Assembly (NCBI GenBank): GCA_017436905.1
Contig: JAFSCF010000018.1
Span: 1 to 64,000 of the forward strand
Length of the DNA: 64,000 bases
Direction: 5' to 3'
Source of the DNA: Clostridia bacterium
Lineage (GTDB): Bacteria; Bacillota; Clostridia; UMGS1810
Both the position numbers and the translations under genes were made by a program. This document shows, piece by piece, positions 36,024 through 44,529 of this stretch (its first letter is position 1; each line of letters opens with the position of its first letter). The notes beneath the pieces were generated by a model. That model did not search any database, was not told the DNA's origin, and saw nothing but the letters and a program-made list of their open reading frames with translations.

Positions 36024-37054
36024 ATTACGTCACCTACCCTCTTGACAGATTTTAAAAATTCTGCAATGGCATTCGCCGTACTCTGTACATCTTTTTCAGA
36101 AACAGTTTCTATCGGCGTGTGCATATATTTAAGCGGCAGAGAAAACAAAACTGTAGGCACACCTCTGTTTGCTATCTGTATAGCCGCTGCATCTGTGCCG
36201 GTATCACCACCGTCTATATCTATGGAATAATCTATTCCTTTTATCTTCATTACATTTATAACCGCCTCAACAAGCACAGGATGAATATTCGGCCCTTTGC
36301 TGATAACAGCACCGCCGCCTGTAGAGAAAGTATTGTCCTTAGCATCAGGCGATGTTCCGTGGCAAACGTCAATAGCAATAGCAAAATCGGGATTGATGCT
36401 ATACGCCGCACAACCAGCGCCTCTTAGACCAACCTCTTCCTGAACTGCAGCCACGGCATATAAATCAAACGGCAACTCAACATCTTTTAATTGATGCAAA
36501 ACGTCCATTATGGCAGAAACGCTTGTGCGGTCGTCCTGAGCCTTTGTGCTTATCATTCCGTCAAGCATAAACAACGTTTTGTTTTTCATAGTGGCGGTGT
36601 CGCCTACTTTAACGAGTTTTTTTATCTCATCTGCTGAAAATCCCGTGTCTATATACAGTTTATCCTTGGGAACTGTCTTTTTGCGTTCCTCAGCAGATAA
36701 AATGTGAGGCGGTTTAGCACCTATAATACCTGTCAAGCGGCTTTTTCCGTGAACTATAACCTCCTGAGCCAGCATTATACGTGCATCAATTCCACCTATT
36801 GCAGAAAAATGCAAAAAACCTTTTTCGTCAATATCAGTAATGATAAGCCCCACTTCGTCCATATGAGCCTCTATCATCACTTTACCGTGAGGATTTTTGC
36901 TTTTTTTAATTCCTATAACATTGCCCATGGCATCTATGCTGCACTCATCACAATATTGTGAAAATATTTTTTTTACTTCATCCGCAACTGTCTGTTCACA
37001 CCCTGAAACGCCATGGAGATTTGAAAGCAGTTTTATATTATCGGTAATCTTCAA
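36014..37054 (-). CDS. M42 family metallopeptidase (third of three), TTG start
   Basis: 346-residue paralogue with EAHMDEVGLII, KAQDDRTS, AVQEEVGLRGA, AIDVCHGTSPD and KYMHTP, all active-site residues intact. The start is a TTG, as AAGGAG lies seven bases upstream and no ATG is placed nearby. It begins 11 bases after murD. The triplet is unusual as a contiguous set. Confidence 0.92.
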   Translation of the reverse strand: MKITDNIKLLSNLHGVSGCEQTVADEVKKIFSQYCDECSIDAMGNVIGIKKSKNPHGKVMIEAHMDEVGLIITDIDEKGFLHFSAIGGIDARIMLAQEVIVHGKSRLTGIIGAKPPHILSAEERKKTVPKDKLYIDTGFSADEIKKLVKVGDTATMKNKTLFMLDGMISTKAQDDRTSVSAIMDVLHQLKDVELPFDLYAVAAVQEEVGLRGAGCAAYSINPDFAIAIDVCHGTSPDAKDNTFSTGGGAVISKGPNIHPVLVEAVINVMKIKGIDYSIDIDGGDTGTDAAAIQIANRGVPTVLFSLPLKYMHTPIETVSEKDVQSTANAIAEFLKSVKRVGDVICY

Positions 37055-37065
37055 AATATCACTCC

Positions 37066-38454
37066 TTAAAGTTTGCTCACAATCTCTTTAAAAAGATTTC
37101 CTCGTTCTTCAAAATTTTTGAACATATCGAAACTTGCACTGGCGGGCGACAGAATAACATAATCTCCTTCTGCAGCAACAGCGTTGGCAGCAGCAACCGC
37201 CTCTTCAAAAGTTGTACACTCTGTAATCGGCAGGCTTTCTCTGCGATTGGCAAGTGCATTTTCGGTTGCTTCTTTTATAGCCGGTCCTGTCTGACCAAGC
37301 ACAACAAGATGTTTTACACAGTCAACAACAACATCGCCGAACTCGTCATACGGAATATGCTTGTCATATCCGCCTGCAATAAGTATTACCTTGCGGTCGC
37401 AGGCACGCAGCCCTGCCGCAGTTCTTGTAGGTGAACTTGCGATTGAGTCGTTATAATACTTAATCCCATCAAGTTCACGTACAAGTTCCATTCTGTGCGC
37501 AACACCGCCAAAATTAACGGCAACATCACGCACATCTTCACGGCTTACCATATCACCAACAGCACCGATAGCCGCCATATAATTTTCTACATTATGGATA
37601 CCACGTATTTTAATATCGCTTGTTTTTATAACGGGTTCATCACCAAGATAAATAACATCTTTGTGCAGATATACATTGTCTTTGCCGATATCGTCTTTGC
37701 TGAAAAACACAGTTTTACTTAAAATATTTTTTTCGCCGATTTCACGTGTTATGTCATTATCGAAATTCACTACCAGTTTGTTTTTATCGGTCTGGTGCGC
37801 ATAGATACTGCTTTTTGCATCTATATATTCCTGATAGTCCGTATGATAGTCGAGATGGTTAGGCGAAATATTTGTAATAACCGCCACATCTGTGCTTACA
37901 CGCATATTGTGCAGCTGGAAACTGCTGAGTTCGACTACCACAACATCGTCTTTGCTGATTTCTTCTATTCTGTAAAGCAAGGGGTTGCCGATGTTTCCGC
38001 CGACAAAGCAATTATATCCTGCTTTTTTCAGTATTTCATAAACAAGCGTAGTGGTGGTAGTTTTGCCGTCACTGCCCGTTATACCAATAGTTTTTGCAGG
38101 GCACATAGAGAGAAACAGTTCCATCTCACTTGTTAAAACGGCTCCGTCTTTCTGCGCTTTTACAAACTCAGGGCGGTCCACACGAATACCCGGTGAGCGC
38201 AAGATGATGTCACAACCTTTAAAATGGTCAAGGTAATCGTCGCCAAGGCGAAGTTCCACATGTGCAGATTTTAGTGTTCTCGCTGTTTTTTTATCAAATT
38301 TATCAAGTGGCTTCTTGTCACAGCACATAACCCATGCGCCACGGTCAAGAAAAAACTGTATTAACGGCAGATTGCTAACGCCAATGCCTACTATAGCAAC
38401 TTTTTTCCCTTCGATAAACTCTTTAAAAACGGTGTAGTTAGTATTGTCGGTCAC
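37066..38454 (-). CDS. murD: UDP-N-acetylmuramoylalanine--D-glutamate ligase MurD
   Basis: 462-residue cytoplasmic Mur ligase adding D-glutamate to UDP-MurNAc-L-alanine in peptidoglycan synthesis. The ATP motif GITGSDGKTTTT is near residue 118, followed by the NISPNHLDYH block and the C-terminal domain with AGGYDKHIPYDE and LSPASASFDMFKNFEERG. It starts at the GTG 38454, which has GGAG eight bases upstream and overlaps the TauE-like stop (GTGA). It is unusually separated from the division and cell-wall cluster. Confidence 0.97.
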   Translation of the reverse strand: MTDNTNYTVFKEFIEGKKVAIVGIGVSNLPLIQFFLDRGAWVMCCDKKPLDKFDKKTARTLKSAHVELRLGDDYLDHFKGCDIILRSPGIRVDRPEFVKAQKDGAVLTSEMELFLSMCPAKTIGITGSDGKTTTTTLVYEILKKAGYNCFVGGNIGNPLLYRIEEISKDDVVVVELSSFQLHNMRVSTDVAVITNISPNHLDYHTDYQEYIDAKSSIYAHQTDKNKLVVNFDNDITREIGEKNILSKTVFFSKDDIGKDNVYLHKDVIYLGDEPVIKTSDIKIRGIHNVENYMAAIGAVGDMVSREDVRDVAVNFGGVAHRMELVRELDGIKYYNDSIASSPTRTAAGLRACDRKVILIAGGYDKHIPYDEFGDVVVDCVKHLVVLGQTGPAIKEATENALANRRESLPITECTTFEEAVAAANAVAAEGDYVILSPASASFDMFKNFEERGNLFKEIVSKL

Positions 38455-38813
38455 GATGATTTCTCCTTTTTGCCGAAAAATTGATTTATTCCTACTGCAA
38501 ATAAAAATACTGCAAATATTTTTCTTAAAATATCGGCAGGCATATACACGGCTACCCACGAGCCCAAAAGTGCCCCTATTATACCAAAACCTATGATTGG
38601 CAATGCCGCTTTAAAATCAACTGATTTATTCTTTATATGAATAATGAGTGCGGCTATGGCAGTCGGTATAAAATACACAAGATTTACACATTGAGCAGCC
38701 TGTTGGCCGATATTTAAAAACATAGTCAGTATCGGTATGAGTATAGCACCTCCGCCAATGCCCATACCGCTTACAATACCCGAAAAAAATCCTGCAAGAA
38801 TGGTTAAAATCAT
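38451..38813 (-). CDS. half-size TauE/SafE-type membrane protein, second half
   Basis: 120-residue protein with about four hydrophobic helices, starting with the family motif GFFSGIVSGMGIGGGAIL. Full-length TauE/SafE permeases have about 250 residues and two repeats; this is one repeat. The neighbouring gene encodes the other, so the two probably form a heterodimer. It follows the other half without spacing (TAAATG) and overlaps murD. Confidence 0.87.
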   Translation of the reverse strand: MILTILAGFFSGIVSGMGIGGGAILIPILTMFLNIGQQAAQCVNLVYFIPTAIAALIIHIKNKSVDFKAALPIIGFGIIGALLGSWVAVYMPADILRKIFAVFLFAVGINQFFGKKEKSS

Positions 38814-39176
38814 TTAAAACACCATCCTTACAGCGGCGGCTATTATAAACACGCCAAAAATCTTACGCAACAGAGGTGCCGAAATTTTTTTAAGCAGCAC
38901 CGCACCGAGTGCACCGCCCGCAATACCGCCGGCGGACACCTGCCACGCAAGAGTAAAATCAAAAAAACCTTTATAAATATATAAAATCATGCTTACAACA
39001 GTAAGTGGTAAAATAACGGCTATTGCCGTAGCATGGGATTTGTGTTCCTCCATATGCAGAAACTTTTCCATCGCCGGCACTACAACCGTGCCGCCGCCCG
39101 AGCCAAAAAGCCCGTTGCAAAGTCCCACAGTAATGCCTATCAGGGCAGTTTTAAAAAAATCTTTTTTAATCTTCAT
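38814..39176 (-). CDS. half-size TauE/SafE-type membrane protein, first half
   Basis: 120-residue protein with about four hydrophobic helices and the repeat signature GLCNGLFGSGGGTVVVPA. It is likely an anion (sulfite or organosulfonate-type) exporter subunit working with the following gene. The ATG at 39176 has GGAG seven bases upstream. Substrate unknown. Confidence 0.87.
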   Translation of the reverse strand: MKIKKDFFKTALIGITVGLCNGLFGSGGGTVVVPAMEKFLHMEEHKSHATAIAVILPLTVVSMILYIYKGFFDFTLAWQVSAGGIAGGALGAVLLKKISAPLLRKIFGVFIIAAAVRMVF

Positions 39177-39233
39177 AAACACACTCCAAATACTTTTTTA
39201 CTAATATTTGAAGTGGTGATAATTTTTATTCAC

Positions 39234-39938
39234 TTAAATGCCGCATACATCCTTTATAACCTCACCGGCTATAATAAAGCCTGCCACCGGCGGCACCCAT
39301 GGCACACTTGCTGTTATAGGGCGTGATTTGCCTTCTTCGCAAACAGTTTGCTTTATAGGCTTTTCGGACGAGTACACAACTTTAAGTTTATCTACGCCAC
39401 GCTTTTTAAGTTCACGACGCATAACTCTTGCAAGAGGGTCACCCTCAGTTGAGTATATGTCTGAAACAGTAAGTTTAGTTGCATCAGTTTTATTGCCTGT
39501 ACCCATTGACGATATAATCGGCACACCGCACTTTTGTGCTTTTTCAATAAGAAGTATTTTTGATGTCACCATATCGATAGCGTCAACAATATAATCTGCT
39601 CCCGTAAAATCGAATTCGCTTTCGTTCTCTGCCGAAAACTTTTTGTGAACAGCACAAAAATCTATAGACGGGTTAATGTCAAGACAGCGTTTTTTCATCT
39701 CGTCAACCTTAACAGCACCCACTGTAGAGCGTGTTGCAATAAGTTGACGGTTTATATTGGTAATATCTACAACGTCCATATCCACCGCACGTATATGGCC
39801 TACGCCTGCACGGGCAAGTGCCTCTACGGCAAATCCGCCCACTCCGCCTACGCCAAACACCCACACAATGGAATTGCTAAGTTTATGTATATTTTCCTCA
39901 CCTATAACAAGGCTCGTTCTGAAAAACGCTTTATCCAT
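39234..39938 (-). CDS. tcdA: tRNA threonylcarbamoyladenosine dehydratase TcdA
   Basis: 234-residue E1/ThiF-like enzyme that dehydrates t6A37 of tRNA to the cyclic ct6A with ATP. The nucleotide motif VFGVGGVGGFAVEALARAG lies near residues 26-44, with NINRQL and DAIDMV further on. The family C-terminal PVAGFIIAGEVIK is present. The ATG at 39938 has GGAG upstream. It is directly downstream of 6S RNA, matching the bsrA-yrvM order in Bacillus. Confidence 0.95.
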   Translation of the reverse strand: MDKAFFRTSLVIGEENIHKLSNSIVWVFGVGGVGGFAVEALARAGVGHIRAVDMDVVDITNINRQLIATRSTVGAVKVDEMKKRCLDINPSIDFCAVHKKFSAENESEFDFTGADYIVDAIDMVTSKILLIEKAQKCGVPIISSMGTGNKTDATKLTVSDIYSTEGDPLARVMRRELKKRGVDKLKVVYSSEKPIKQTVCEEGKSRPITASVPWVPPVAGFIIAGEVIKDVCGI

Positions 39939-39955
39939 AAAATACTCCAAAATAA

Positions 39956-40159
39956 TAAATACCCCACCGTGCCGTGTATGAGCGTTATTTCTAACCTGTA
40001 TATACAGGTGGATTTCCTCCCATCTGCTTTACGTTCCCTTGTTACAGGCAAAGCCCGTCATGGTTTACAGCCACAGACAGCGTCCGGAATTCCATATTAA
40101 AAGATGTTAGTTGAAATATTCTTACTCACTATCACGCACACAGCAGGGATATCCTCTGT
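39956..40159 (-). ncRNA. ssrS: 6S RNA
   Basis: A roughly 200-base transcript without coding content lies between DUF1292 and tcdA. It has a strong minus-strand promoter at 40166-40194, and its ends fold into a long imperfect rod (the ATATCCCTGCTGTG part near 40150 with the CGGTGGGGTAT part near 39965) enclosing an open middle, as in 6S RNA, which mimics a promoter and binds sigma-A polymerase. The position upstream of tcdA agrees with Bacillus bsrA. Exact ends are estimated. Confidence 0.75.
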
Positions 40160-40165
40160 AATGTT

Positions 40166-40194
40166 ATAATAGCACAAAACGCTTTGTGCTTCAA
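40166..40194 (-). promoter_or_regulatory. promoter of 6S RNA with internal palindrome
   Basis: TTGAAG (40194 to 40189) and TATTAT (40171 to 40166) are separated by 17 bases. The interval is almost filled by a perfect inverted repeat with arms AGCACAAA and TTTGTGCT, which could be an operator or a terminator stem for the upstream operon. Confidence 0.7.
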
Positions 40195-40214
40195 GTGGTT
40201 TTATCAGCCAATTA

Positions 40215-40502
40215 TCAATCTATAATATCAAACTGGTCTGCCATTCTTTCTTTAAAAGTTTCAAATGCAGTTTCAAGTTCTTCTTCGTCAGTTACCTGAA
40301 TGAGAATATCATCTCCGTTTTCGTCCTCTTCTATACGCATTATAAAAACTTCTTCCTCCTGGTCTTCTGCAGGCTCTTCCACAGGAACTAATGCCACGTA
40401 CTGAGTATCGCTTATTTCAAATGCGTCAATTATCTCAAGTTCAACGTCGTTTCCGTCTTCGTCCTGAAATGTTAGGATGTTGTTTTCCATTTCGTTATTC
40501 AT
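40215..40502 (-). CDS. DUF1292 domain protein (YrzB-like)
   Basis: 95-residue acidic protein with the DUF1292 core ILTFQDEDGNDVELEIID and a C-terminal helix. The ATG at 40502 follows GAGG; the open frame continues to 40667 over ruvX and is not used. It is downstream of ruvX as in Bacillus (yrrK-yrzB). Function is unknown. Confidence 0.9.
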   Translation of the reverse strand: MNNEMENNILTFQDEDGNDVELEIIDAFEISDTQYVALVPVEEPAEDQEEEVFIMRIEEDENGDDILIQVTDEEELETAFETFKERMADQFDIID

Positions 40503-40531
40503 AATTTTTACCTCTTTCTGTATAATATATT

Positions 40532-40942
40532 TTAAATACTGTCTAAATAACTTTGTAATATTATAGACGCCGCAACTGTATCTATAACATTTTTCCTGTC
40601 TTTGCCACGTGTGTTGGTGGTGTTTAGAATACCTGCCGCCTGAACGGTTGAAAGACGTTCGTCCCACAGTATAATTTCCGTTTCAGGAAAATAGCCTTTA
40701 AGTTCGTCTGCAAACTTCTGGCTTATTTCACCACGGGGTCCAAGAGTGCCGTTCATATTTTTAGGCAGACCGATTACAATTTTGTCTGCGCTGTAACTTT
40801 TTATAATTTCTACAACACGCTCAAGCATTTTAGCGTACACTTTATTTGGTACGGTTTCAATGCCCTGCGCAGTAAAGCCAAGCGGGTCACTTACTGCAAT
40901 ACCCACACGTGCATCGCCATAATCTATTCCTATTATTCGCAT
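40532..40942 (-). CDS. ruvX: RuvX/YqgF family RNase H-fold nuclease
   Basis: 136-residue YqgF protein beginning MRIIGIDYGDARVGIA, with the metal-binding Asp at residue 7, VIGLPKNMNG, WDERLST and a final Asp in KNVIDTVAA. Annotated as a putative Holliday junction resolvase and in some bacteria shown to process 16S rRNA. AAGGAT precedes the start. It is co-transcribed with DUF1292. Confidence 0.95.
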   Translation of the reverse strand: MRIIGIDYGDARVGIAVSDPLGFTAQGIETVPNKVYAKMLERVVEIIKSYSADKIVIGLPKNMNGTLGPRGEISQKFADELKGYFPETEIILWDERLSTVQAAGILNTTNTRGKDRKNVIDTVAASIILQSYLDSI

Positions 40943-40971
40943 ATTCTTATCCTTGTAATTCTGTTATTTTA

Positions 40972-41343
40972 TTACTCGCTCTGTGCCATAAGTGCCATAT
41001 ACGCCATATTGGGCTGCTGGACATCAAGTCTGCCGTACTGCACAACAACGCCTATGTCACTTTTAATTTCCATAGAATATTGAACGCCAACACCTATTTC
41101 AAGACCGCCCAAAACCTCACTGTCATCACTTTTAAAACAACGAATACGTTTTGCAGGTACTGTATAGGGAATGTTTTCCACCGGCTCTCTATCCTCAAAA
41201 TATACACTTATAAGAATATGTGCATCCTTATCATTGGTATTTAAAATCATAATACTTTCGTGCCCAGTATAATCTGCATTCGGGTCGGGCTTCGGTGATG
41301 GGCGATACCCATCAACTATATACCACTGCTTTTTTCCGCTCAT
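40972..41343 (-). CDS. sensory rhodopsin transducer (ASRT)-family protein
   Basis: 123-residue protein matching the Anabaena sensory rhodopsin transducer family: WYIVDGYRP, YTGHESIMILN and a beta-rich body. The family is widely spread in Firmicutes lacking rhodopsin and is thought to bind sugars or DNA; its function here is unknown. The ATG at 41343 has AAGGA upstream; the frame extends 19 codons further without it. It is the first gene of the ruvX operon. Confidence 0.88.
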   Translation of the reverse strand: MSGKKQWYIVDGYRPSPKPDPNADYTGHESIMILNTNDKDAHILISVYFEDREPVENIPYTVPAKRIRCFKSDDSEVLGGLEIGVGVQYSMEIKSDIGVVVQYGRLDVQQPNMAYMALMAQSE

Positions 41344-41407
41344 AGCAATTTTCCTTTCTGTGTTTATATAGATTATAAAATTAGTGCCCGTTTCGTTCAA
41401 TGTGCCA

Positions 41408-41554
41408 ATGAACTCAAATGAATAATTAATAATGAATGATGAATAATTGTGGTTGAAAATCGCTTTGTTTCTTTTAATTCAAATGCGTAGCATTTGTTCC
41501 TTAATTATTCACTATTCATTTTTCACTATTCATTGAGTTTGCTCTGCAAACTCA
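41408..41554. repeat. MITE-like imperfect inverted repeat
   Basis: A roughly 145-base AT-rich element. The left part (41408-41448, with repeated AATGAAT and GAATAATT) is imperfectly complementary to the right part (41501-41540, with AATTATTC and CTATTCAT). The middle carries the hairpin AAATGC/GCATTT, and the right end a perfect 8-bp hairpin GAGTTTGC/GCAAACTC. It contains no gene and looks like a dispersed non-autonomous repeat. Confidence 0.6.
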
Positions 41555-41653
41555 TTATACCATATACTCCCATCAATTACAATTACATTTTTGTTAAATA
41601 TCTACCCAAAATCCAAATTATGTAGTATAATATAATTATGAGGTGGATCGGCA

Positions 41654-42307
41654 ATGACTAAAAAAGAAAAGATTATTGAAATACAAAAGATATTTGATGT
41701 TGTTTACGCAGATGCAAAGTGTTCTTTGGATTTCGGTACTCCGCACGAGTTACTGGTGGCGGTGCAACTGTCTGCACAATGCACCGACGCAAGGGTGAAC
41801 ATTGTTACAAAAGACTTATTTAAAAGATACAGGTCTGTAGAGGGGTTTGCAAATGCTGATTTGGACGAACTGTCTGCCATAATCCGACCGTGCGGTTTTT
41901 ATAATTCAAAAGCGAAGAACATAATTGCATCTTCAAAAACAATATTGGAAAAACACGGCGGCAAAGTTCCCGATACAATGGAAGATTTAACGTCACTTGC
42001 AGGAGTTGGCAGAAAAACGGCTAATTTAATACTTGGCGATGTTTACGGCAAAAGTGCCGTGGTGGTAGACACGCATTGCATACGCCTTTCTAACAGAATA
42101 GGGCTTACCACAAACAAAGACCCTGTAAAAATTGAATTTGACCTTAAAAAAATTGTGCCCGATGATTACCAGATGCGTTTTTGCCATCAGTTGGTATATC
42201 ACGGGCGGGCTATATGCAACGCGCGAAAGCCTCAATGCGGCATATGCCCGATATCACATTTATGCAAATACTTTAAAGGAGCGAACAAAAGTGCAGCGAA
42301 CAGATAG
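41654..42307 (+). CDS. nth: endonuclease III
   Basis: 217-residue base-excision DNA glycosylase/AP lyase. The helix-hairpin-helix is LAGVGRKTANLIL with catalytic Lys121, Asp139 lies in VVDTHCIR, and the four Cys of the [4Fe-4S] cluster are at 188, 195, 198 and 204 (C-x6-C-x2-C-x5-C). The AGGTGG ribosome site precedes the start. It is the first gene of a plus-strand group and overlaps pepP by 17 bases. Confidence 0.97.
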   Translation: MTKKEKIIEIQKIFDVVYADAKCSLDFGTPHELLVAVQLSAQCTDARVNIVTKDLFKRYRSVEGFANADLDELSAIIRPCGFYNSKAKNIIASSKTILEKHGGKVPDTMEDLTSLAGVGRKTANLILGDVYGKSAVVVDTHCIRLSNRIGLTTNKDPVKIEFDLKKIVPDDYQMRFCHQLVYHGRAICNARKPQCGICPISHLCKYFKGANKSAANR

Positions 42308-43331
42308 ACTTTTAACATTAATACACGAAATGGGCTGCGACAGCGCAGTTATTACCGACAGAGCAAACGTGCGCTATTTAAGCGGATTTACAGGTTCGGC
42401 GGGATATCTTATAATATCAGCAGACGAAAAACTGCTCGTTACGGATTTCCGCTATACCGAGCAGGCGGCAGAGCAGGCAAAAGATTTTGAAATTAAAGAC
42501 TCTGCAACATTTAAAGTAAAACAGTATGCAAAAAAATTCAGTTACACCGCTTTTGAAGACGAGGCGGTATCGTACAAAGAATATTTAAGTATCAAAAAGA
42601 ATTTCAAGCGCTTAGAACCTCTCGGCGGAATAATTATAAAAATGCGCAGCGTTAAAGATAAAGACGAAATTGAGCGCATACGCATTGCAGAGAAAATCGG
42701 CGACGAGGCATTTATACACGCTTTATCCGTTATGAAAGCAGGTATGACAGAATTGCAACTTGCAAGAGAAATTGACTTTTATATGCTTTCTCACGGAGCG
42801 GAAAGACTGTCTTTTGAAACTATTGCAGCAGCAGGTGCTCGTGGCAGTATGCCGCACGCAACACCTTCGGAAAACGTATTGAAAAAAGGTGATTTAGTTG
42901 TAATGGACTTTGGCTGTGTGTACGATGGTTACTGCAGCGATATGACAAGAACTGTAGGCATAGGAAATGTGTGTGATGAGTTCATAGAGGCTTACAACAC
43001 AGTTTTAAAAGCACAACTGACTGCATTGGATATGATAAAAGCAAACGTAAACTGTACCGAGGTACACAACGCCGCTTTTGATATAATAGACAGCGATTAC
43101 AAAGGTATGTTCGGCCACGCACTCGGTCACGGTGTTGGACTTGAAATTCACGAGCAACCCACATTTTCAAAACGCAGCGACTATCCCCTGCCCGAAAATG
43201 CCGTTATAACAGTTGAGCCGGGCGTGTATATCCCCGGAAAATGCGGGGTAAGAATAGAAGATGTGGTTGTTGCAACTCCCGATGGATACGAAAATTTAAC
43301 ATCATCTGCCAAAGATTTAATATTAATTTGA
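42291..43331 (+). CDS. M24 family Xaa-Pro aminopeptidase
   Basis: 346-residue M24 (pita-bread) peptidase. After an N-terminal creatinase-like domain (1-120) the metal ligands are visible in VMDFGCVYDGYCSDMTRT, GHALGHGVGLEIHE, VEPGVY and RIEDVVV. It removes residues in front of proline. The start is the GTG at 42291 with GGAG nine bases upstream; the frame runs on to 42132 inside nth, which I reject. A pepP-efp neighbourhood is typical of Firmicutes. Confidence 0.93.
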   Translation: MQRTDRLLTLIHEMGCDSAVITDRANVRYLSGFTGSAGYLIISADEKLLVTDFRYTEQAAEQAKDFEIKDSATFKVKQYAKKFSYTAFEDEAVSYKEYLSIKKNFKRLEPLGGIIIKMRSVKDKDEIERIRIAEKIGDEAFIHALSVMKAGMTELQLAREIDFYMLSHGAERLSFETIAAAGARGSMPHATPSENVLKKGDLVVMDFGCVYDGYCSDMTRTVGIGNVCDEFIEAYNTVLKAQLTALDMIKANVNCTEVHNAAFDIIDSDYKGMFGHALGHGVGLEIHEQPTFSKRSDYPLPENAVITVEPGVYIPGKCGVRIEDVVVATPDGYENLTSSAKDLILI

Positions 43332-43339
43332 AAAAACTC

Positions 43340-43368
43340 TTGAAATACTGATTTAATTAATGTATAAT
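43340..43368 (+). promoter_or_regulatory. promoter of efp
   Basis: TTGAAA (43340-43345) and TATAAT (43363-43368) are 17 bases apart, about 40 bases upstream of the efp start codon, so efp has its own promoter in addition to read-through from pepP. Confidence 0.8.
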
Positions 43369-43406
43369 ATATACATTACTATATGCAAAATTTGGAGGTA
43401 AAAAAC

Positions 43407-43964
43407 ATGATTACTGCCGGCGATTTCAGAAATGGCGTTACTTTTGAACTTGAGGGCAACGTATTCCAGATTGTGGAATTCCAGCACGTTAAGCCCGGTA
43501 AAGGTGCAGCGTTCGTTAGAACTAAATTAAAAAATGTTATCACAGGCGCGGTTGTTGAGAGAACTTTCCGTCCTACAGAGAAGATGCCCAAGGCTCACAT
43601 CGACAGACGTGACTATGAGTATCTCTACAGCGATGGCGACCTTTTCTATTTTATGGATACAGAAACTTACGAGCAGATGCCTTTAAGTGAGGAGCAACTC
43701 GGTGATTCTTTAAAATTTGTTAAAGAGAATATGGTTGTTAAGGTGCTTTCTTACAAAGGCAGCGTATTCGGCATTGAGCCGCCTACATTTGTTGAACTTG
43801 AAGTTACCGCTACAGAGCCGGGCTTTAAAGGTGATACATCTACAGGCGCTGTTAAACCTGCCACACTTGAAACAGGTGCTACTATCAACGTTCCGCTGTT
43901 TATCGACCAGAACGACATTATCCGCGTAGATACACGTACCGGAGAATACATGGAAAGAGTTTAA
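43407..43964 (+). CDS. efp: translation elongation factor P
   Basis: 185-residue EF-P of three beta-barrel domains, which rescues ribosomes stalled at polyproline. The domain I loop reads [10 protein letters not shown], with Lys32 at the site that is modified in other bacteria (5-aminopentanol in Bacillus). The C-terminal signature near [11 protein letters not shown] is intact. The ATG at 43407 follows GGAGG; an upstream ATG at 43383 precedes it. The modification helpers ymfF, ymfH and ynbB are also in this window. Confidence 0.97.
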   Translation: MITAGDFRNGVTFELEGNVFQIVEFQHVKPGKGAAFVRTKLKNVITGAVVERTFRPTEKMPKAHIDRRDYEYLYSDGDLFYFMDTETYEQMPLSEEQLGDSLKFVKENMVVKVLSYKGSVFGIEPPTFVELEVTATEPGFKGDTSTGAVKPATLETGATINVPLFIDQNDIIRVDTRTGEYMERV

Positions 43965-44011
43965 TTTATTAAAATTCTGAACATAATACGAATATGAGAG
44001 GAGTGTTTTTA

Positions 44012-44425
44012 ATGGAAAACATTACTGCAAAACTTTCTTACCTGCAGGGCCTTATGGACGGTCTTGATCTGGACAAGGATTCTAAAGAAGCAAAAATTTT
44101 CGGCGCTATAGCAGAAGTTTTAGAAGAAATGAACGATGCTATCGACGATTTGTATGACTATCAGGACGAAATGAATGAGAGAATCGAACTCATCGACGAA
44201 GATTTAGAAGCAGTTGAAGATGTGCTCATCGACGAAGATTGCGACTGCGACTGTGATTGCGATGACTGCGACTGCGAAGATTTTGAATATGAGATTGATT
44301 GCCCCAACTGCGGCGAAACTTTAGTTTTCAACGAGGATTTCCTCGATGAAGAAGAACTCCTTTGCCCCAACTGTGGCGAAGCACTTGATTTTGGTTGCGA
44401 TTGTGAAGATTGCGACTGCGAATAA
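44012..44425 (+). CDS. CD1247 N-terminal domain-type Cys/Asp-rich zinc-ribbon protein
   Basis: 137-residue protein. The N-terminal helical part (MENITAKLSYLQGLMDGLDL to about 65) resembles the CD1247 N-terminal domain; an acidic Asp-Cys alternating linker of about 15 residues follows, then a zinc ribbon (CPNCGETL...CPNCGEAL) and a Cys-Asp tail. The ATG at 44012 has GGAG upstream. It is commonly downstream of efp in Clostridia. Function unknown; metal binding is likely. Confidence 0.85.
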   Translation: MENITAKLSYLQGLMDGLDLDKDSKEAKIFGAIAEVLEEMNDAIDDLYDYQDEMNERIELIDEDLEAVEDVLIDEDCDCDCDCDDCDCEDFEYEIDCPNCGETLVFNEDFLDEEELLCPNCGEALDFGCDCEDCDCE

Positions 44426-44487
44426 TTAATTCAAACATATTTAAATCCCCGTTTAAACGAAGTGAGTCCCAAAGTTTAGACAAAATC

Positions 44488-44529
44488 AAAAGGAATGAGT
44501 CCGGTATTTTACCGGACTCATTCCTTTTA
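44488..44529. terminator. strong bidirectional terminator
   Basis: A 19-bp perfect stem (44488-44506 with 44510-44528) with a 3-base loop begins with AAAA and ends with TTTT. It closes the plus-strand nth to CD1247 group. Confidence 0.92.

Noticed and set aside
39645..40100. 151-codon plus-strand frame
   Set aside because: It runs antisense to tcdA and over the 6S RNA; it has no recognisable motif or ribosome site.
42132..42290. N-terminal extension of the Xaa-Pro aminopeptidase
   Set aside because: It overlaps nth in another frame; the GTG at 42291 has a ribosome site in the right place and the family N-terminus.
44161..44370. Ser/Gln-rich minus-strand frame
   Set aside because: It is the antisense image of the Asp-Cys codon repeats of the CD1247-type gene.
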